64,000 bases of DNA from Comamonas sp. GB3 AK4-5 (GTDB taxonomy: Bacteria > Pseudomonadota > Gammaproteobacteria > Burkholderiales > Burkholderiaceae_C), in the NCBI RefSeq assembly GCF_041320665.1, contig NZ_CP166730.1, positions 2,294,001 to 2,358,000 of the forward strand, written 5' to 3'. The translations under genes and the position numbers were made by a program. The stretch's first letter is position 1. Each line of letters begins with the position of its first letter. Positions 42,871 through 51,979 of the stretch are shown here, in pieces. The notes under the pieces are model-generated. The model had not been told where the DNA came from. It saw only the letters and a program-made list of their open reading frames with translations, and searched no databases.

Positions 42871-43085
42871 AGCAGGGCATTTCAAAGTTCTGGCAACCGC
42901 CTTTCAATGGGCCGACCCCAGCAGGCCCTGAGCTTTGGCGAACATGGCCTGATAGCCCGCTGCCGCAGCATTCGGCGATGGTATATGGTGGGCGCCAGAC
43001 GATTTCCTCCCTCTGTGCAGGTTTTGACGCAGGCACCGCACAGGGACAGCATGATGGCGGCATTGTTTGAGCGCCGGGAGGTGCG

Positions 43086-43375
43086 ATGGCGGGTGTCGGC
43101 CTTTTGATGCTGTTGGATGATATTGCGAGCTTGTTGGACGATGTGGCCTTGATGACCAAGACCGCGGCGGGCAAGAGTTCGGCCATCCTGGACGATGTAG
43201 CCACGCAGGCCAAGGCAGCCATGCAGAGCACGGCAGCCACCCCCTTGGGTGGGGCAGTGGCCTCCATCATTGGCTTGCTGGTGGATGTGTGGGCGTAGGA
43301 GCCGTGGTGGGCGGCATGGTGGTGATTACTGTGTCGCTGTGGCAGCGCTGGCGCGGCCTGCAAGCGAAGCGCTGA
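43086..43375 (+). pseudogene. Decayed DUF808 (YedI-type) membrane protein gene
   Basis: ATG 43086 follows GGGAGG and begins MAGVGLLMLLDDIASLLDDV, then ALMTKTAAGKSS, the clear start of DUF808 proteins (~300 residues). The frame stops at 43298. A second frame, shifted by -1 from about 43280, continues as GAVVGGMVVITVSLWQRWRG to a stop at 43375, like a DUF808 C-terminus. So both ends survive, but about 200 internal residues are deleted and the frame is broken. Confidence 0.72.
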
Positions 43376-43536
43376 AGTACTGGCGCATGGTTTGTTGCTC
43401 TGGTGCAACATATGAGGTGCGACGGGGAGAGGGTAGGAAAAAGCTTGAGCTAGGGCAAATCCCAGGGCCTGCGGCTTTGTTTCAATCAAGTCCAAGGGGA
43501 AACCACCCCGATTCAGTGACCCAAAGGAAACACCCA

Positions 43537-44157
43537 ATGAAGAAGACTCTGCTGGCAATTGCCGCTCTGACTGCCCTGACTTCCGGTGCTGCAATGGCGC
43601 AGCAGCAAGATGGCAAATGGATGGTGCGCATGCGCGCTGTGCACATCGACAGCTCCAACGGTGGCTCGACCTCTCCTGATCTGGGCCTGTCGGTCAACAA
43701 CAAGACCATCCCCGAGCTGGACATCTCCTATTTCTTCACGCCCAACTTTGCGGCTGAGCTGATTCTGACTTACCCCCAGAAGCACGATGTGCGCTCTGCA
43801 ACGCTGGGTGAGCGCATCGGTACCGTGAAGCAACTGCCTCCCACGCTGCTGGCCCAATACCACTTCACCAACTTTGGTGCCTTCAAGCCCTACGTCGGTG
43901 CCGGTGTGAACTACACCCGTTTCTCCAGCGCCAAGTGGGATGACAACGTGGCTGCGCTGAATCCTTCCGTGAAGAAGAACAGCTGGGGCGGTGCTCTGCA
44001 AGTGGGCTTTGACTATGCCCTGGATAAGAACTGGTCCATCAACTTCGACGTGAAGAAGGTCTACATGAAGACCGATGTGAGCCTGGGTGGCGACAAGATC
44101 GGTGATCTGAAGATCGATCCCGTGCTGGTCGGCGTGGGCGTGGGCTACCGCTTCTAA
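43537..44157 (+). CDS. ompW: OmpW-family outer-membrane protein
   Basis: A 206-residue beta-barrel. Signal peptide MKKTLLAIAALTALTSGAAM, mature start near AQQQDGKWMVRMRAVHI. PELDISYFFTPNFAAELILT, YVGAGVNYTRF and the final VLVGVGVGYRF with C-terminal Phe are OmpW traits. AAAGGAA lies upstream of ATG 43537. The eight-stranded barrel passes small hydrophobic compounds in studied homologues. It ends at its own terminator. Confidence 0.95.
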   Translation: MKKTLLAIAALTALTSGAAMAQQQDGKWMVRMRAVHIDSSNGGSTSPDLGLSVNNKTIPELDISYFFTPNFAAELILTYPQKHDVRSATLGERIGTVKQLPPTLLAQYHFTNFGAFKPYVGAGVNYTRFSSAKWDDNVAALNPSVKKNSWGGALQVGFDYALDKNWSINFDVKKVYMKTDVSLGGDKIGDLKIDPVLVGVGVGYRF

Positions 44158-44175
44158 GCAGCTCGCGGTTCCCGC

Positions 44176-44205
44176 AAAAACCGCTGCCTTGGCAGCGGTT
44201 TTTTT
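44176..44205 (+). terminator. ompW terminator
   Basis: AAAAACCGCTGCC, TT and GGCAGCGGTTTTTTT: a 13-bp stem with a strong T-run. The rest of the gap to the IS5 element (44206-44554) carries no supported gene, but does hold the displaced terminator and a second hairpin listed below. Confidence 0.93.
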
Positions 44206-44481
44206 ATGCCTGGGGTGGTTGTGAATATTGCCCGGTGCGGCGGCGGAGACGTTTGCCAGGCTCTCGCGGTGCGGATGGGCTGCATCTTTGCTGCGGAGCG
44301 GGCTTTGCGCAGCGCCCAGGCGCCGACTGAGCCTGTTTTGCGCGGGGCTGAAGCTGCCTGAGAGGGCCCGCCAGAGACGGGCCTTGTGTGCTGCTTCGGG
44401 GCGCCTGGCGCCATGCGATGCCGGCGGCGAGCAGCGCCAGTGGCATCTGAAAGGCATGGGGATGGGCCTCTGCCCAGGCAC

Positions 44482-44507
44482 AAAAAAAGCACGCCGAAGC
44501 GTGCTTT
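44482..44507 (-). terminator. Terminator of the Bax-inhibitor-like gene, separated from it by the IS5 element
   Basis: Read leftward, AAAGCACGC, a short loop and GCGTGCTTTTTTT. No leftward gene lies between it and the IS, so it was probably the natural terminator of the gene ending at 45428. Confidence 0.75.
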
Positions 44508-44520
44508 GGAGGCGGGGCCA

Positions 44521-44542
44521 ACAAGGCTTTTCCAAGCCTTGT
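44521..44542. repeat. Short perfect hairpin
   Basis: ACAAGGCTT, TTCC and AAGCCTTGT form a perfect 9-bp stem between the displaced terminator and the IS5 left end. Role unknown. Confidence 0.7.
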
Positions 44543-44554
44543 GTGGCGTGCTTA

Positions 44555-45427
44555 GAGTGGCTAACACCACCGATCCACGAAGCGCGCGCAGATGATCGCT
44601 GCCGCCAATTTCAGCAGCGCTTCGTGGATATCCAGCCGTCGTTCAAAGCGGATTCGCAGCTTGCCAAAGCCTGCAAACCAGCTGTGCGTCCTCTCCACCA
44701 CCCACCGGTGTTTGCCCAGCCGCTCGCTGCTCTCAATGCCTCGTCTGGCAATTCGGCCCATGATGCCCCGCTGCCTCAGATGGGCTCGGCATCGCTTGAA
44801 GTCGTAGCCTTTGTCGGCGTGCAGCTTGGCTGGCCTTTTACGGGGACGCCCTGGCAGGCCAGCAATCGCAGGAATCGCGTCCACACACTTCTCGAACATC
44901 TTGGAGTCATGCCTGTTCGCCCCGCTTACCAAGATCACCAGCGGGATGCCTCTGGCATCTACGACGATGTGCCGCTTGGAGCCGAGCTTGCCTCTGTCCG
45001 TGGGGTTTGGGCCCGTTTCCTGGCCCCCCGGGGGCTTGGTACCGAGGAGCCATCAATGCTGGCCCGGCTCCAATCGATTTGGTCATGTTCACGCAAGCGA
45101 GTCAGCATGGCTTGGTGCAGCTGCTCCCAGACACCAGCGGCGTTCCAGTCGCGCAGGCGCCGCCAGCAAGTCATGCCGCTGCCGTAGCCCAGGGATTGGG
45201 GAAGGTCTTCCCATGGAATGCCTGTTTGCAGCACGAACAAGATGCCGTTGAGGGCAGCTTCATCGCTGATTGCGCGTTTGCGCGCACCGCCTTTGGCAGA
45301 AGGCACGAAGGCTGGGATCAGGGGTTGTAGCTGTCGCCACAGTTCTTTGCTTACGGGTCGTCGTGCCATGAGGGCAGCGAGCATAACCGCTCTGCGAGGC
45401 CCTCTGGAGAAGTGGTGTTAGCCACTC
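44555..45427 (-). mobile_element. IS5-family (IS427-type) insertion sequence, complete
   Basis: An 873-bp element with perfect 16-bp inverted ends GAGTGGCTAACACCAC (44555-44570 and, inverted, 45412-45427). TTA flanks both sides (44552-44554 and 45428-45430) as the target duplication. The right-hand TTA is the complement of the TAA stop of the neighbouring gene, so that gene is intact. It encodes a two-frame transposase. Confidence 0.92.
44561..45384 (-). CDS. IS5-family transposase in two frames, joined by a likely -1 frameshift
   Basis: OrfA (ATG 45384 or 45369, stop 44959, up to 141 residues) carries DUF4096: LWRQLQPLIPAFVPSAKGGA and GSGMTCWRRLRDWNAAGVWE, with the first DDE Asp in RASIDGSSV. 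OrfB (to 44561) continues the catalytic domain, with GPNPTDRGKLGSKRHIVVDA, LHADKGYDFKRCR and RWVVERTHSWFAGFGKLRIR. The second frame is open upstream to a run of six G on the coding strand (45024-45029), where a -1 slip would join the two. This layout is standard for the IS427 group. Confidence 0.9.
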
Positions 45428-46120
45428 TTAGTCGCGCTCGCCGCCCATGATGCCCAGCAGGGCCAGCAGGCTTTGGAACACGTTGAACACGTCCAGGTAC
45501 AGCGACAGTGTGGCGCTGATGTAGTTGGTTTCGCCGCCGTCCAGGATCTGCTTGATGTCATACAGCATGTAGGCAGAGAAGATGCCGATGGCCAGCATGG
45601 ATATCGCCATCATGCCGGCGGTGGAGCCGATGAAGACGTTGATGACCGAGCCCACCAGCAGCACCATGGCGCCGACGAACAGCCATTTGCCCATGCCCGA
45701 GATGTCGCGCTTGATCACGGTGGCCATCGAGGCCATCACGAAGAACACGCCAGCCGTGCCGGCAAAGGCGGTCATGATCAGCTCGGAGCCGTTCTTGAAG
45801 CCCAGCACCATGGCGATCAGACGCGAGAGCATCAGGCCCATGAAGAAGGTGAAGGCCAGCAGCACGGGCACGCCGGCAGCGGAGTTCTTGGTCTTTTCGA
45901 TGGCGAACATGAAGCCGAAGGCGCCGGCCATGAACACGATCAGGCCCAGGCCGCCAGACAGCGAGCGGGTGATTCCGGTGGACACGCCGATCCAGGCGCC
46001 CAGCACGGTGGGCAGCATGCTCAGCGCCAGCAGCCAGTAGGTGTTGCGCAACACCTTGTGGCGCTGCTGCTGCGAGAGGGCAGCGCCAGCAGTGTCCCAA
46101 GTGGTGACGTGATCATTCAT
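45428..46120 (-). CDS. Bax inhibitor-1/YccA-family membrane protein
   Basis: A 230-residue protein with about seven membrane helices. MNDHVTTWDTAGAALSQQQR starts it after AGGAGA, and the family tail DIKQILDGGETNYISATLSL followed by YLDVFNVFQSLLALLG is clear. YccA/YbhL relatives modulate the FtsH protease or ion balance; the role here is not proven. An IS5 element sits exactly at the stop codon, which is regenerated by the target duplication, but the native terminator is now 870 bp away. Confidence 0.93.
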   Translation of the reverse strand: MNDHVTTWDTAGAALSQQQRHKVLRNTYWLLALSMLPTVLGAWIGVSTGITRSLSGGLGLIVFMAGAFGFMFAIEKTKNSAAGVPVLLAFTFFMGLMLSRLIAMVLGFKNGSELIMTAFAGTAGVFFVMASMATVIKRDISGMGKWLFVGAMVLLVGSVINVFIGSTAGMMAISMLAIGIFSAYMLYDIKQILDGGETNYISATLSLYLDVFNVFQSLLALLGIMGGERD

Positions 46121-46337
46121 GGATAGGTTTCTCCTGTGGATGACCGCCGGGTGGCGGTCCTGAATAAATGGGGATGGTAAAAGGAAAGCACAAGAGCCCA
46201 AAGATGCTTCGGGCATTTCAGGACCCACCAGGGCTGTTTTAGGTTGCAATGTTTTGCGCCCAGGGTCGCTTTCGGTCCAAGTTTGCGCATTATGCTGGGC
46301 AGTTCTTATTCAGCGCAAATCACTGCCTATCCCCATT

Positions 46338-46745
46338 ATGAAGACCAAGCCCGAACTCGAACTCTCCGACGTCAAAAAGATCGCCGCCGCCGCCGAGGCC
46401 GAGGCACTCAAGCACCACTGGCCGGTGACGATTGCCATCGTCGACGACGGTGGTCATTTGCTGTGGCTGCAGCGCCTGGATGGTGCTGCGCCCATGTCCT
46501 CCCATGTGGCCCCCGCCAAGGCGCGCACTGCCGCTGTGGGCCGCAAGGACACCAAGGCGTTTGAAGACATGATCAACAACGGCCGCACGGCTTTCCTGAG
46601 CGCGCCCTTTGTGGACGGTCTGCTCGAAGGCGGCGTGGCCATTGTCAAAGACGGCCAATGCCTGGGTGCCGTGGGCGTGTCGGGCGTGAAGGCCAGCGAA
46701 GATGCCCAGGTGGCCAGCGCCGGCATTGCGGCCCTGGGTCTGTAA
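46338..46745 (+). CDS. GlcG/HbpS-family heme-binding-like protein
   Basis: A 135-residue cytosolic protein starting MKTKPELELSDVKKIAAAAE, with VTIAIVDDGGHLLWLQRLDG and LEGGVAIVKDGQCLGAVGVS, the GlcG/HbpS (DUF336) pattern. Members bind heme or accompany glycolate and aromatic catabolism operons, but here the gene is alone. No ribosome site is obvious before ATG 46338. A terminator follows at 46808. Confidence 0.9.
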   Translation: MKTKPELELSDVKKIAAAAEAEALKHHWPVTIAIVDDGGHLLWLQRLDGAAPMSSHVAPAKARTAAVGRKDTKAFEDMINNGRTAFLSAPFVDGLLEGGVAIVKDGQCLGAVGVSGVKASEDAQVASAGIAALGL

Positions 46746-46807
46746 TCTTTGCTGTTACCTGCGTTTTCAGCCGCTCGCACAAGCGGGGCGTGCTGAGAGT
46801 GCAATTG

Positions 46808-46833
46808 AAAAAGGAGCGCCAAGGCGCTCCTTT
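46808..46833. terminator. Bidirectional terminator
   Basis: AAAAAGGAGCGCC and GGCGCTCCTTT with a one-to-two-base loop between convergent genes. Confidence 0.85.
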
Positions 46834-46850
46834 GGCGTGCTGGGGCCTGT

Positions 46851-47765
46851 TCAGGCCGGGTCTTTTTCCTGGTAGGCCTCCAGGGGCTTGTCATTGGGCT
46901 GCTCAAACAGCGTTTTCAGGGTGGGGCTGAGGGGCAGGTTCAGCGGCATGTTCTTGGGTGGGATGGGTTGCATAAACCATTTGTCATAGAGCTTGGCCAT
47001 CTCGCCGCTTTGCATCAGCTGGGTGATGGCGCCATCCACGGCCTTTTTGAACGGTGCATCACCGTGGCGGAACAGTAGGGCAATGGGTTCGGCCCCCAGC
47101 ACCTCGCCCACGATCTTGTAGCCGGCGGGGTTTTTGGAATTGGCGATCACGCCGGCCAGCAGGTTGGCGTCCAGCACAAAGGCCTGGGCGCGGCCGGACT
47201 CCAGCATCAAAAAGCTCTCGAAATGGTCTTTGCCCAGCTGCACGTCGAACTTGCTGCCATGGTCGCGGCTGTATTTGCGCAGCAGCTGCACGGCCGTGGT
47301 GCCGGCCGAGGCGGCCAGCACCTGGTTGTCCAGGTCCTTGAAGGATTTGACGGTGGAGTCGGCCCGCACGGCTGCGCGCACCTCGCTGACATAGGTGGTC
47401 ACGGCAAAGGCCACCTGTTTTTGCCGCGCCAGGTTGTTGGTGGTGGGGCCGCAGCCAATGTCCACCGTGCCGTTTTGCACCAGGGGCAAGGTGTTTTGCG
47501 CCGTCAGCGCCATGTATTCGCGCTGGGCCTGGGGCGCGATCTTGTCGAGCACCAGCTCGCACAGCTCGACGTGATAGCCCACAAACTTTTGCATGGAGCC
47601 CAGTGCGTAGGCCATGGGTGCCGAGCTTTCGCGCACGCCCAATACCACTTTGCCGCTGCTTTTGATTTTGTCGAAGGTGGGAGAGGCCGCGCCCGGTTGG
47701 GCAGCGGCCGGGAGAGCCAGGGCCATCAGGCCGGCCGTGGCGAAGGCGGAAAACATCTGACGCAT
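46851..47765 (-). CDS. Amino-acid-type ABC transporter periplasmic binding protein (SBP_bac_3)
   Basis: A 304-residue secreted protein. Signal peptide MRQMFSAFATAGLMALALPA, mature start near AQPGAASPTFDKIKSSGKVV. LGVRESSAPMAY, GTVDIGCGPTTNNLARQKQV and AASAGTTAVQLLRKY fit the glutamate/aspartate-binding GltI-like branch. AAGGA lies nine bases before ATG 47765; the open frame continues far upstream without coding character. No permease or ATPase genes are adjacent, so it is an orphan subunit. Confidence 0.9.
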   Translation of the reverse strand: MRQMFSAFATAGLMALALPAAAQPGAASPTFDKIKSSGKVVLGVRESSAPMAYALGSMQKFVGYHVELCELVLDKIAPQAQREYMALTAQNTLPLVQNGTVDIGCGPTTNNLARQKQVAFAVTTYVSEVRAAVRADSTVKSFKDLDNQVLAASAGTTAVQLLRKYSRDHGSKFDVQLGKDHFESFLMLESGRAQAFVLDANLLAGVIANSKNPAGYKIVGEVLGAEPIALLFRHGDAPFKKAVDGAITQLMQSGEMAKLYDKWFMQPIPPKNMPLNLPLSPTLKTLFEQPNDKPLEAYQEKDPA

Positions 47766-48158
47766 CGTGAACATTCCTTCAAGCAAAAGAAAGCAGGAGC
47801 ACCAGCATTCCATGGGGGGGGATCTGTGCGCATTGGGCTTAACGCGCAGTGGCGTGCAGGCATTGCACAGGCGCCAAGGGTTTTCACGAAGACCTGGGTT
47901 TGCCACCGGTAAAGGCCACAGAGGCGCGCTTCGTATGCTGGCAATGCGCTTTTTGCTCCTTTCTTTGATGTGCTGGGGAGCAGTGGCGTGGCGGATGCGG
48001 TGGACGCCATAGCAATGACGCAAGCAATGGACAGGGCCTGAAAGCCGGCAAGAAAGGCTTGGCTGCACGGCCTCAAAAAACAGGAGAGAAACCATGCCTA
48101 TGTATGCAACGAGCCCTTGCGGAGTCAGGATGAAATCGTGCCAGCAGGAGGGTGCGAT
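47766..48158. other. Divergent promoter region, no gene seen
   Basis: The 393 bp between the binding-protein gene and the chemotaxis receptor gene include a TTT-rich stretch and no frame with protein-like composition. It presumably holds both promoters. Confidence 0.5.
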
Positions 48159-49736
48159 ATGAAGCTCAGTCTCAAACTTCCGTTGGCTTTTGCCTTGGCC
48201 ATGCTGGTGTTGTTCGGCACGGCGCTGTGGGGCATGGGGCAGCTGGCGCAGGCCCTGCGCATCTACCAGACCTCGGTGGCGGAGCATGTGGAGCAGGAGC
48301 GCACGGTCAGCCAGCTGCTCTCCAGCTTTCGGCTGCAGACCCAGGAGTGGAAAAACGTATTGCTGCGCGGGCAGGATGCGCAGCGCAGGGAGCAGTACTG
48401 GAATGCCTTTGTCAAGCAAGACGCCCATGTTCAGCAAATGGCCGAGGCCCTGGTGGCGCGCTTGCCCGCAGGCGAAAGCCATGAGCTGGTACAGCGCTTC
48501 TCGCAAGCCCACCACCGCATGAGCCAGGCCTACCACCGTGGCTACCAGGCCTTTATGGATGCAGGCATGAGTGCGGCGGCGGGTGACCGCGCCGTGACAG
48601 GTATTGACCGAGAGCCCACCCAATTGCTGGACGAGGTGGCGGTGCAGATCCAGCAGCGCAGCGCAGCCATGGCCGAAGAGGCCAGCACCGTGGCCACGCG
48701 TGCCGAGTGGATCAGTCTGGCGGTGATGGTGGTGGTGTGCCTGCTGGGTATCGCGGTGGGCCTGCTGTTCAGCCGTGCCGTGGTGCGCCCGCTGGATGCG
48801 GCCGTGCAGGTGGCGCGTGCTGTGGCGGCCGGCAATCTGACGGCGGCCCGGCCCAACACCCGGCGCGACGAGGTGGCCCAGCTGCTCAACGCCCTGCACA
48901 CCATGCAGCATGCGCTGTCCCAGGTGGTGCAAGGGGTGCGCCAGAACGCCCACAGTGTGGCCACCGCCAGCGCGCAGATTGCCCATGGCAACAATGACCT
49001 CTCGGCCCGTACCGAGCAACAGGCCAGTGCCCTGGAGGAAACCGCAGCCTCCATGGAGGAGCTGTCTTCCACCGTGCAGCAAAACGCGGCCCATGCTCGC
49101 CAGGCCAGCCAGCTGGCGCAGAACGCCTCCACGGTGGCGGCGCAGGGGGGCACCGTGGTGGGGCAGGTGGTGGCCACCATGCACGACATCCAAAGCGCCA
49201 GCCAACGCATTGCCGACATCATTGGCGTGATTGACTCCATCGCTTTTCAGACCAATATCCTGGCCTTGAATGCGGCGGTGGAGGCAGCGCGCGCGGGCGA
49301 GCAGGGCCGTGGCTTTGCCGTGGTGGCCGGCGAAGTTCGGGCGCTGGCCCAGCGCTCGGCCACGGCCGCGCGTGAGATCAAGGAGCTGATCACGGCCAAT
49401 GTGAGCAGTGTGGCCCAGGGCTCGGCCCAGGTCGATCAGGCCGGCGCCACCATGGACCAGGTGGTGGCGGCTATTGCCAGCGTTAGCCAGATCGTGGGCG
49501 ATATCAGCGCGGCCAGCAGCGAGCAGGCCAGCGGTGTGGCCCAGGTGGGTGATGCCGTCATGCAGATGGACCAGGTCACACAGCAGAACGCGGCCCTGGT
49601 GGAAGAAAGCGCGGCCGCCGCCGACAGCCTGCGCACCCAGGCCCAGCAACTGGTGCAGGCCGTGTCCGTGTTTCAGTTGGCGGGCGATGTGCAGGATGTG
49701 GAGCCTGTAGCGCGCCTGGCATGGGCGCGCGCCTGA
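48159..49736 (+). CDS. Methyl-accepting chemotaxis protein
   Basis: A 525-residue receptor; AGGAGGG precedes ATG 48159. TM1 lies at about 7-30 ([20 protein letters not shown]), followed by a helical periplasmic ligand domain and TM2 ([20 protein letters not shown]). The HAMP region [20 protein letters not shown] follows, then a signalling hairpin with the hallmark [20 protein letters not shown] and [18 protein letters not shown]. There is no C-terminal CheR/CheB pentapeptide. The ligand is unknown. Its stop codon abuts the stop of the facing esterase gene. Confidence 0.95.
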   Translation: MKLSLKLPLAFALAMLVLFGTALWGMGQLAQALRIYQTSVAEHVEQERTVSQLLSSFRLQTQEWKNVLLRGQDAQRREQYWNAFVKQDAHVQQMAEALVARLPAGESHELVQRFSQAHHRMSQAYHRGYQAFMDAGMSAAAGDRAVTGIDREPTQLLDEVAVQIQQRSAAMAEEASTVATRAEWISLAVMVVVCLLGIAVGLLFSRAVVRPLDAAVQVARAVAAGNLTAARPNTRRDEVAQLLNALHTMQHALSQVVQGVRQNAHSVATASAQIAHGNNDLSARTEQQASALEETAASMEELSSTVQQNAAHARQASQLAQNASTVAAQGGTVVGQVVATMHDIQSASQRIADIIGVIDSIAFQTNILALNAAVEAARAGEQGRGFAVVAGEVRALAQRSATAAREIKELITANVSSVAQGSAQVDQAGATMDQVVAAIASVSQIVGDISAASSEQASGVAQVGDAVMQMDQVTQQNAALVEESAAAADSLRTQAQQLVQAVSVFQLAGDVQDVEPVARLAWARA

Positions 49737-50723
49737 TCAGGCCGCCGTGCGCAGCAGCTCGGCCCAGGCAGTGCAGGCGTTTTCCACCTGCTGGCGCGCT
49801 GCCGGGCTGGCAGCCACCAGGCGCGCAAAACCATGGACCATGGCCGGGGCGCGCTGCAGCTGCACCGGCGCGCCCAGGGCCTGGGCGTGTAGGGCAAAGG
49901 CCTCGGCCTCGTCGCGCAAAATGTCGTGGCTGGCCGTTACCACCAGCGTAGGCGGCAGCTGGGCAATCTCGGCGTCGCAGCGGCCGGGCTGCATCCACGC
50001 GGCGGCCTTGCCCTGTACCTTGCCCAGGGACTGCCAGTACAGCTGCATGGCTGCAGGTGTCAGCCCATAGCCCGAGCCAAAGCTGCGCATGCTCTCGGTA
50101 TCCTGGTCCGGCAGCAGCGGCGGGTACAGCAGCAACAGGCCGGCAATGCGCGCTGCACCGGCATCGCCGGGCAAGGCCTGCAGCTGGCGCACGGCGGCTG
50201 CCAGCGCCAGATGGGCACCGGCGCTGTCGCCGCCAAGCAGCACCTTGTCGTGCTCCAGTGGCAGCAGGCCTTGCATGGTGCGCAGCCATTGCAGCACCTG
50301 CAGCACATCGTCCAGTGCTGCGGGGAAGGGACTTTCGGGGGTGCGGCGGTAGTGCACGCTGAGCACGGTGTGGCCGCTGTGCTGCGCCAGGCGCTCGCAC
50401 AAATCGTCATGGGTGTTCAGATCGCCCACCATCCAGCCACCGCCATGCAGCCAGACCAGGGTGTATGGTGCTTCGGTGCTGCTCTTTTGGTAGCTGCGAA
50501 CGCTGATTTCACGCCCTGGAGCGGTCACGAAATAGTTGTTCTGGCGAATGCTGGATAAGGGCGTGCGAACCAGCTGTGCCTGTCGCTCGCTGAGCAGGCG
50601 GCGGCGCTGGACATAGGACAGCTGGGGTGCGGGGGTGTTGGCGTCCAGCTGGGCAAAGCGCTGCAGCGTGCGTGCCAGGGCCGGGTCAATGGAAGCGGTG
50701 GAGGGCGAGGTGGGAGAGACCAT
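49737..50723 (-). CDS. Alpha/beta hydrolase of the HSL family (esterase/lipase)
   Basis: A 328-residue hydrolase. The HSL oxyanion motif HGGGWMVGDL, the nucleophile elbow LLGGDSAGAHLALAAAVRQL (Ser in GDSAG), the acid in SHDILRDEAEAF and the His in PAMVHGFARL form the catalytic set. It starts MVSPTSPSTASIDPALARTL at ATG 50723. It acts on short- to medium-chain esters in related enzymes; the natural substrate is not known. Confidence 0.92.
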   Translation of the reverse strand: MVSPTSPSTASIDPALARTLQRFAQLDANTPAPQLSYVQRRRLLSERQAQLVRTPLSSIRQNNYFVTAPGREISVRSYQKSSTEAPYTLVWLHGGGWMVGDLNTHDDLCERLAQHSGHTVLSVHYRRTPESPFPAALDDVLQVLQWLRTMQGLLPLEHDKVLLGGDSAGAHLALAAAVRQLQALPGDAGAARIAGLLLLYPPLLPDQDTESMRSFGSGYGLTPAAMQLYWQSLGKVQGKAAAWMQPGRCDAEIAQLPPTLVVTASHDILRDEAEAFALHAQALGAPVQLQRAPAMVHGFARLVAASPAARQQVENACTAWAELLRTAA

Positions 50724-50902
50724 GGCCCATCATAGATTTGATGGCCTGCCAGCCTGGGTGAGCGGCATGTAAGAAACTGTTGTTGTGATTGTTGTTGAGG
50801 CAGCGGCATTCACAAAGCCCCGCCGCGCAAGCAGCATGACGGCTCTGCTATCAGGCGCTGGTTGTGCAGGGCTGCCAGCATGTGCAAGCGCCGAAGCGTT
50901 GT

Positions 50903-51853
50903 TCAGGCGCTGGTGTCCAGCCCCGGTGCGCGGTAGACCAGCACCTTGAGGCTGCGTTCCTCGTCCACATCGGCAAACACGGGCGGGTTGGGGATGCGCT
51001 CCATGAACTGCAGCGTGGGCGCGATCTCGGTCATCTGCGCACGCAAGAAATCGGTGCCCAGCTCGGGGGCGTTCAGGCAAAGCAGTACCTGGCCCTCGGG
51101 CGCCAGCAGATCGGGCAGGCGGCGCATCAGGCGGGCGTAGTCCTTGGTGGCCACAAAGCTGCCTTTTTGGTAGCTGGGTGGGTCGACCACGATGAGGTCA
51201 TACGGGCCGCTGCGGTTGATCTTGCCCCAGCTGCTGAAAATGTCATGGGCCGCAAAGCTGGCGCCAGCCTTGACGCCATTGAGCTGGTGGTTGTGCTGGC
51301 CCGTGGCCAAGGCGCCCTTGCTCATGTCCATGTTCAGCACCTGGCCGGCTCCGGCCAGCTTGGCCACCACGGAAAAAGCGCAGGTGTAGGCAAACAGGTT
51401 CAGCACCTTCATGCGCTCGGGCCGTGCATGGGCCAGCACCTGGCAGCGCACCCAGTCACGGCCGGCAGCCATGTCCAGAAACAGGCCGTGGTTCTGGCCG
51501 CGCGCCACATGCACCAGATACTGGGCGCCGTTTTCCACCACTACATGGGGTTCGGGCACGCTGCCCGCCATGAGGCGGGTTTCCGCCTGGTTGCCGGGTG
51601 CGCGGTTCTGGAAGACCCAGTTCAGCGCCTGCCCGGCGGGTGCAACCTGCTGCCAGCGTTGGGCCAGGGCCTGGCCAATGGCAGCCAGCAGTGCCTCATC
51701 CACCGGGGCAAAGCTGGTCAGCACCAGCACCGGAGGGAAGGCGTCCAGCACGATTTGCTCGCAGCCCGGATAGCGCCCGCCCCGGCCGTGGAAGATGCGC
51801 TGGGCATCATGGGGAAAGGGCATCTGGGCAATGGCGTCGAGCAGGGGCTGCAT
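50903..51853 (-). CDS. Class I SAM-dependent methyltransferase, RlmI/RlmK-like
   Basis: A 316-residue protein. KVLNLFAYTCAFSVVAKLAG is the SAM-binding motif I region, VLNMDMSKGALATGQHNHQL follows, and DLIVVDPPSYQKGSF is the catalytic DPPSY-type motif. This matches the COG1092 family of 23S rRNA m5C/m2G methyltransferases, but it lacks the usual N-terminal PUA domain. ATG 51853 is used; an in-frame TTG at 51874 is less likely. The target base is not determined. Confidence 0.85.
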   Translation of the reverse strand: MQPLLDAIAQMPFPHDAQRIFHGRGGRYPGCEQIVLDAFPPVLVLTSFAPVDEALLAAIGQALAQRWQQVAPAGQALNWVFQNRAPGNQAETRLMAGSVPEPHVVVENGAQYLVHVARGQNHGLFLDMAAGRDWVRCQVLAHARPERMKVLNLFAYTCAFSVVAKLAGAGQVLNMDMSKGALATGQHNHQLNGVKAGASFAAHDIFSSWGKINRSGPYDLIVVDPPSYQKGSFVATKDYARLMRRLPDLLAPEGQVLLCLNAPELGTDFLRAQMTEIAPTLQFMERIPNPPVFADVDEERSLKVLVYRAPGLDTSA

Positions 51854-51979
51854 ACAGGGAAAAGCGCTGGGCAAGGAGTCGGAGCGAAGAGGCCAGAGTG
51901 TAGGCAGTTGCTGCTGCCTATTGCTGGCGCCTGGCGTTTTCCCCGGCGGGGCGCTGGAGCATTGGCGCCCAGGGGCGGC

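Noticed and set aside
43249..43536. Upstream extension of ompW
   Set aside because: It overlaps the DUF808 remnant; the signal peptide and AAAGGAA site fix the start at 43537.
47766..49649. Upstream extension of the solute-binding protein frame to over 900 residues
   Set aside because: The signal peptide and ribosome site at 47765 define the start; the extension is antisense to the chemotaxis receptor gene.
49734..49739. TGATCA palindrome shared by the stops of the chemotaxis and esterase genes
   Set aside because: A chance result of two adjacent convergent TGA codons.
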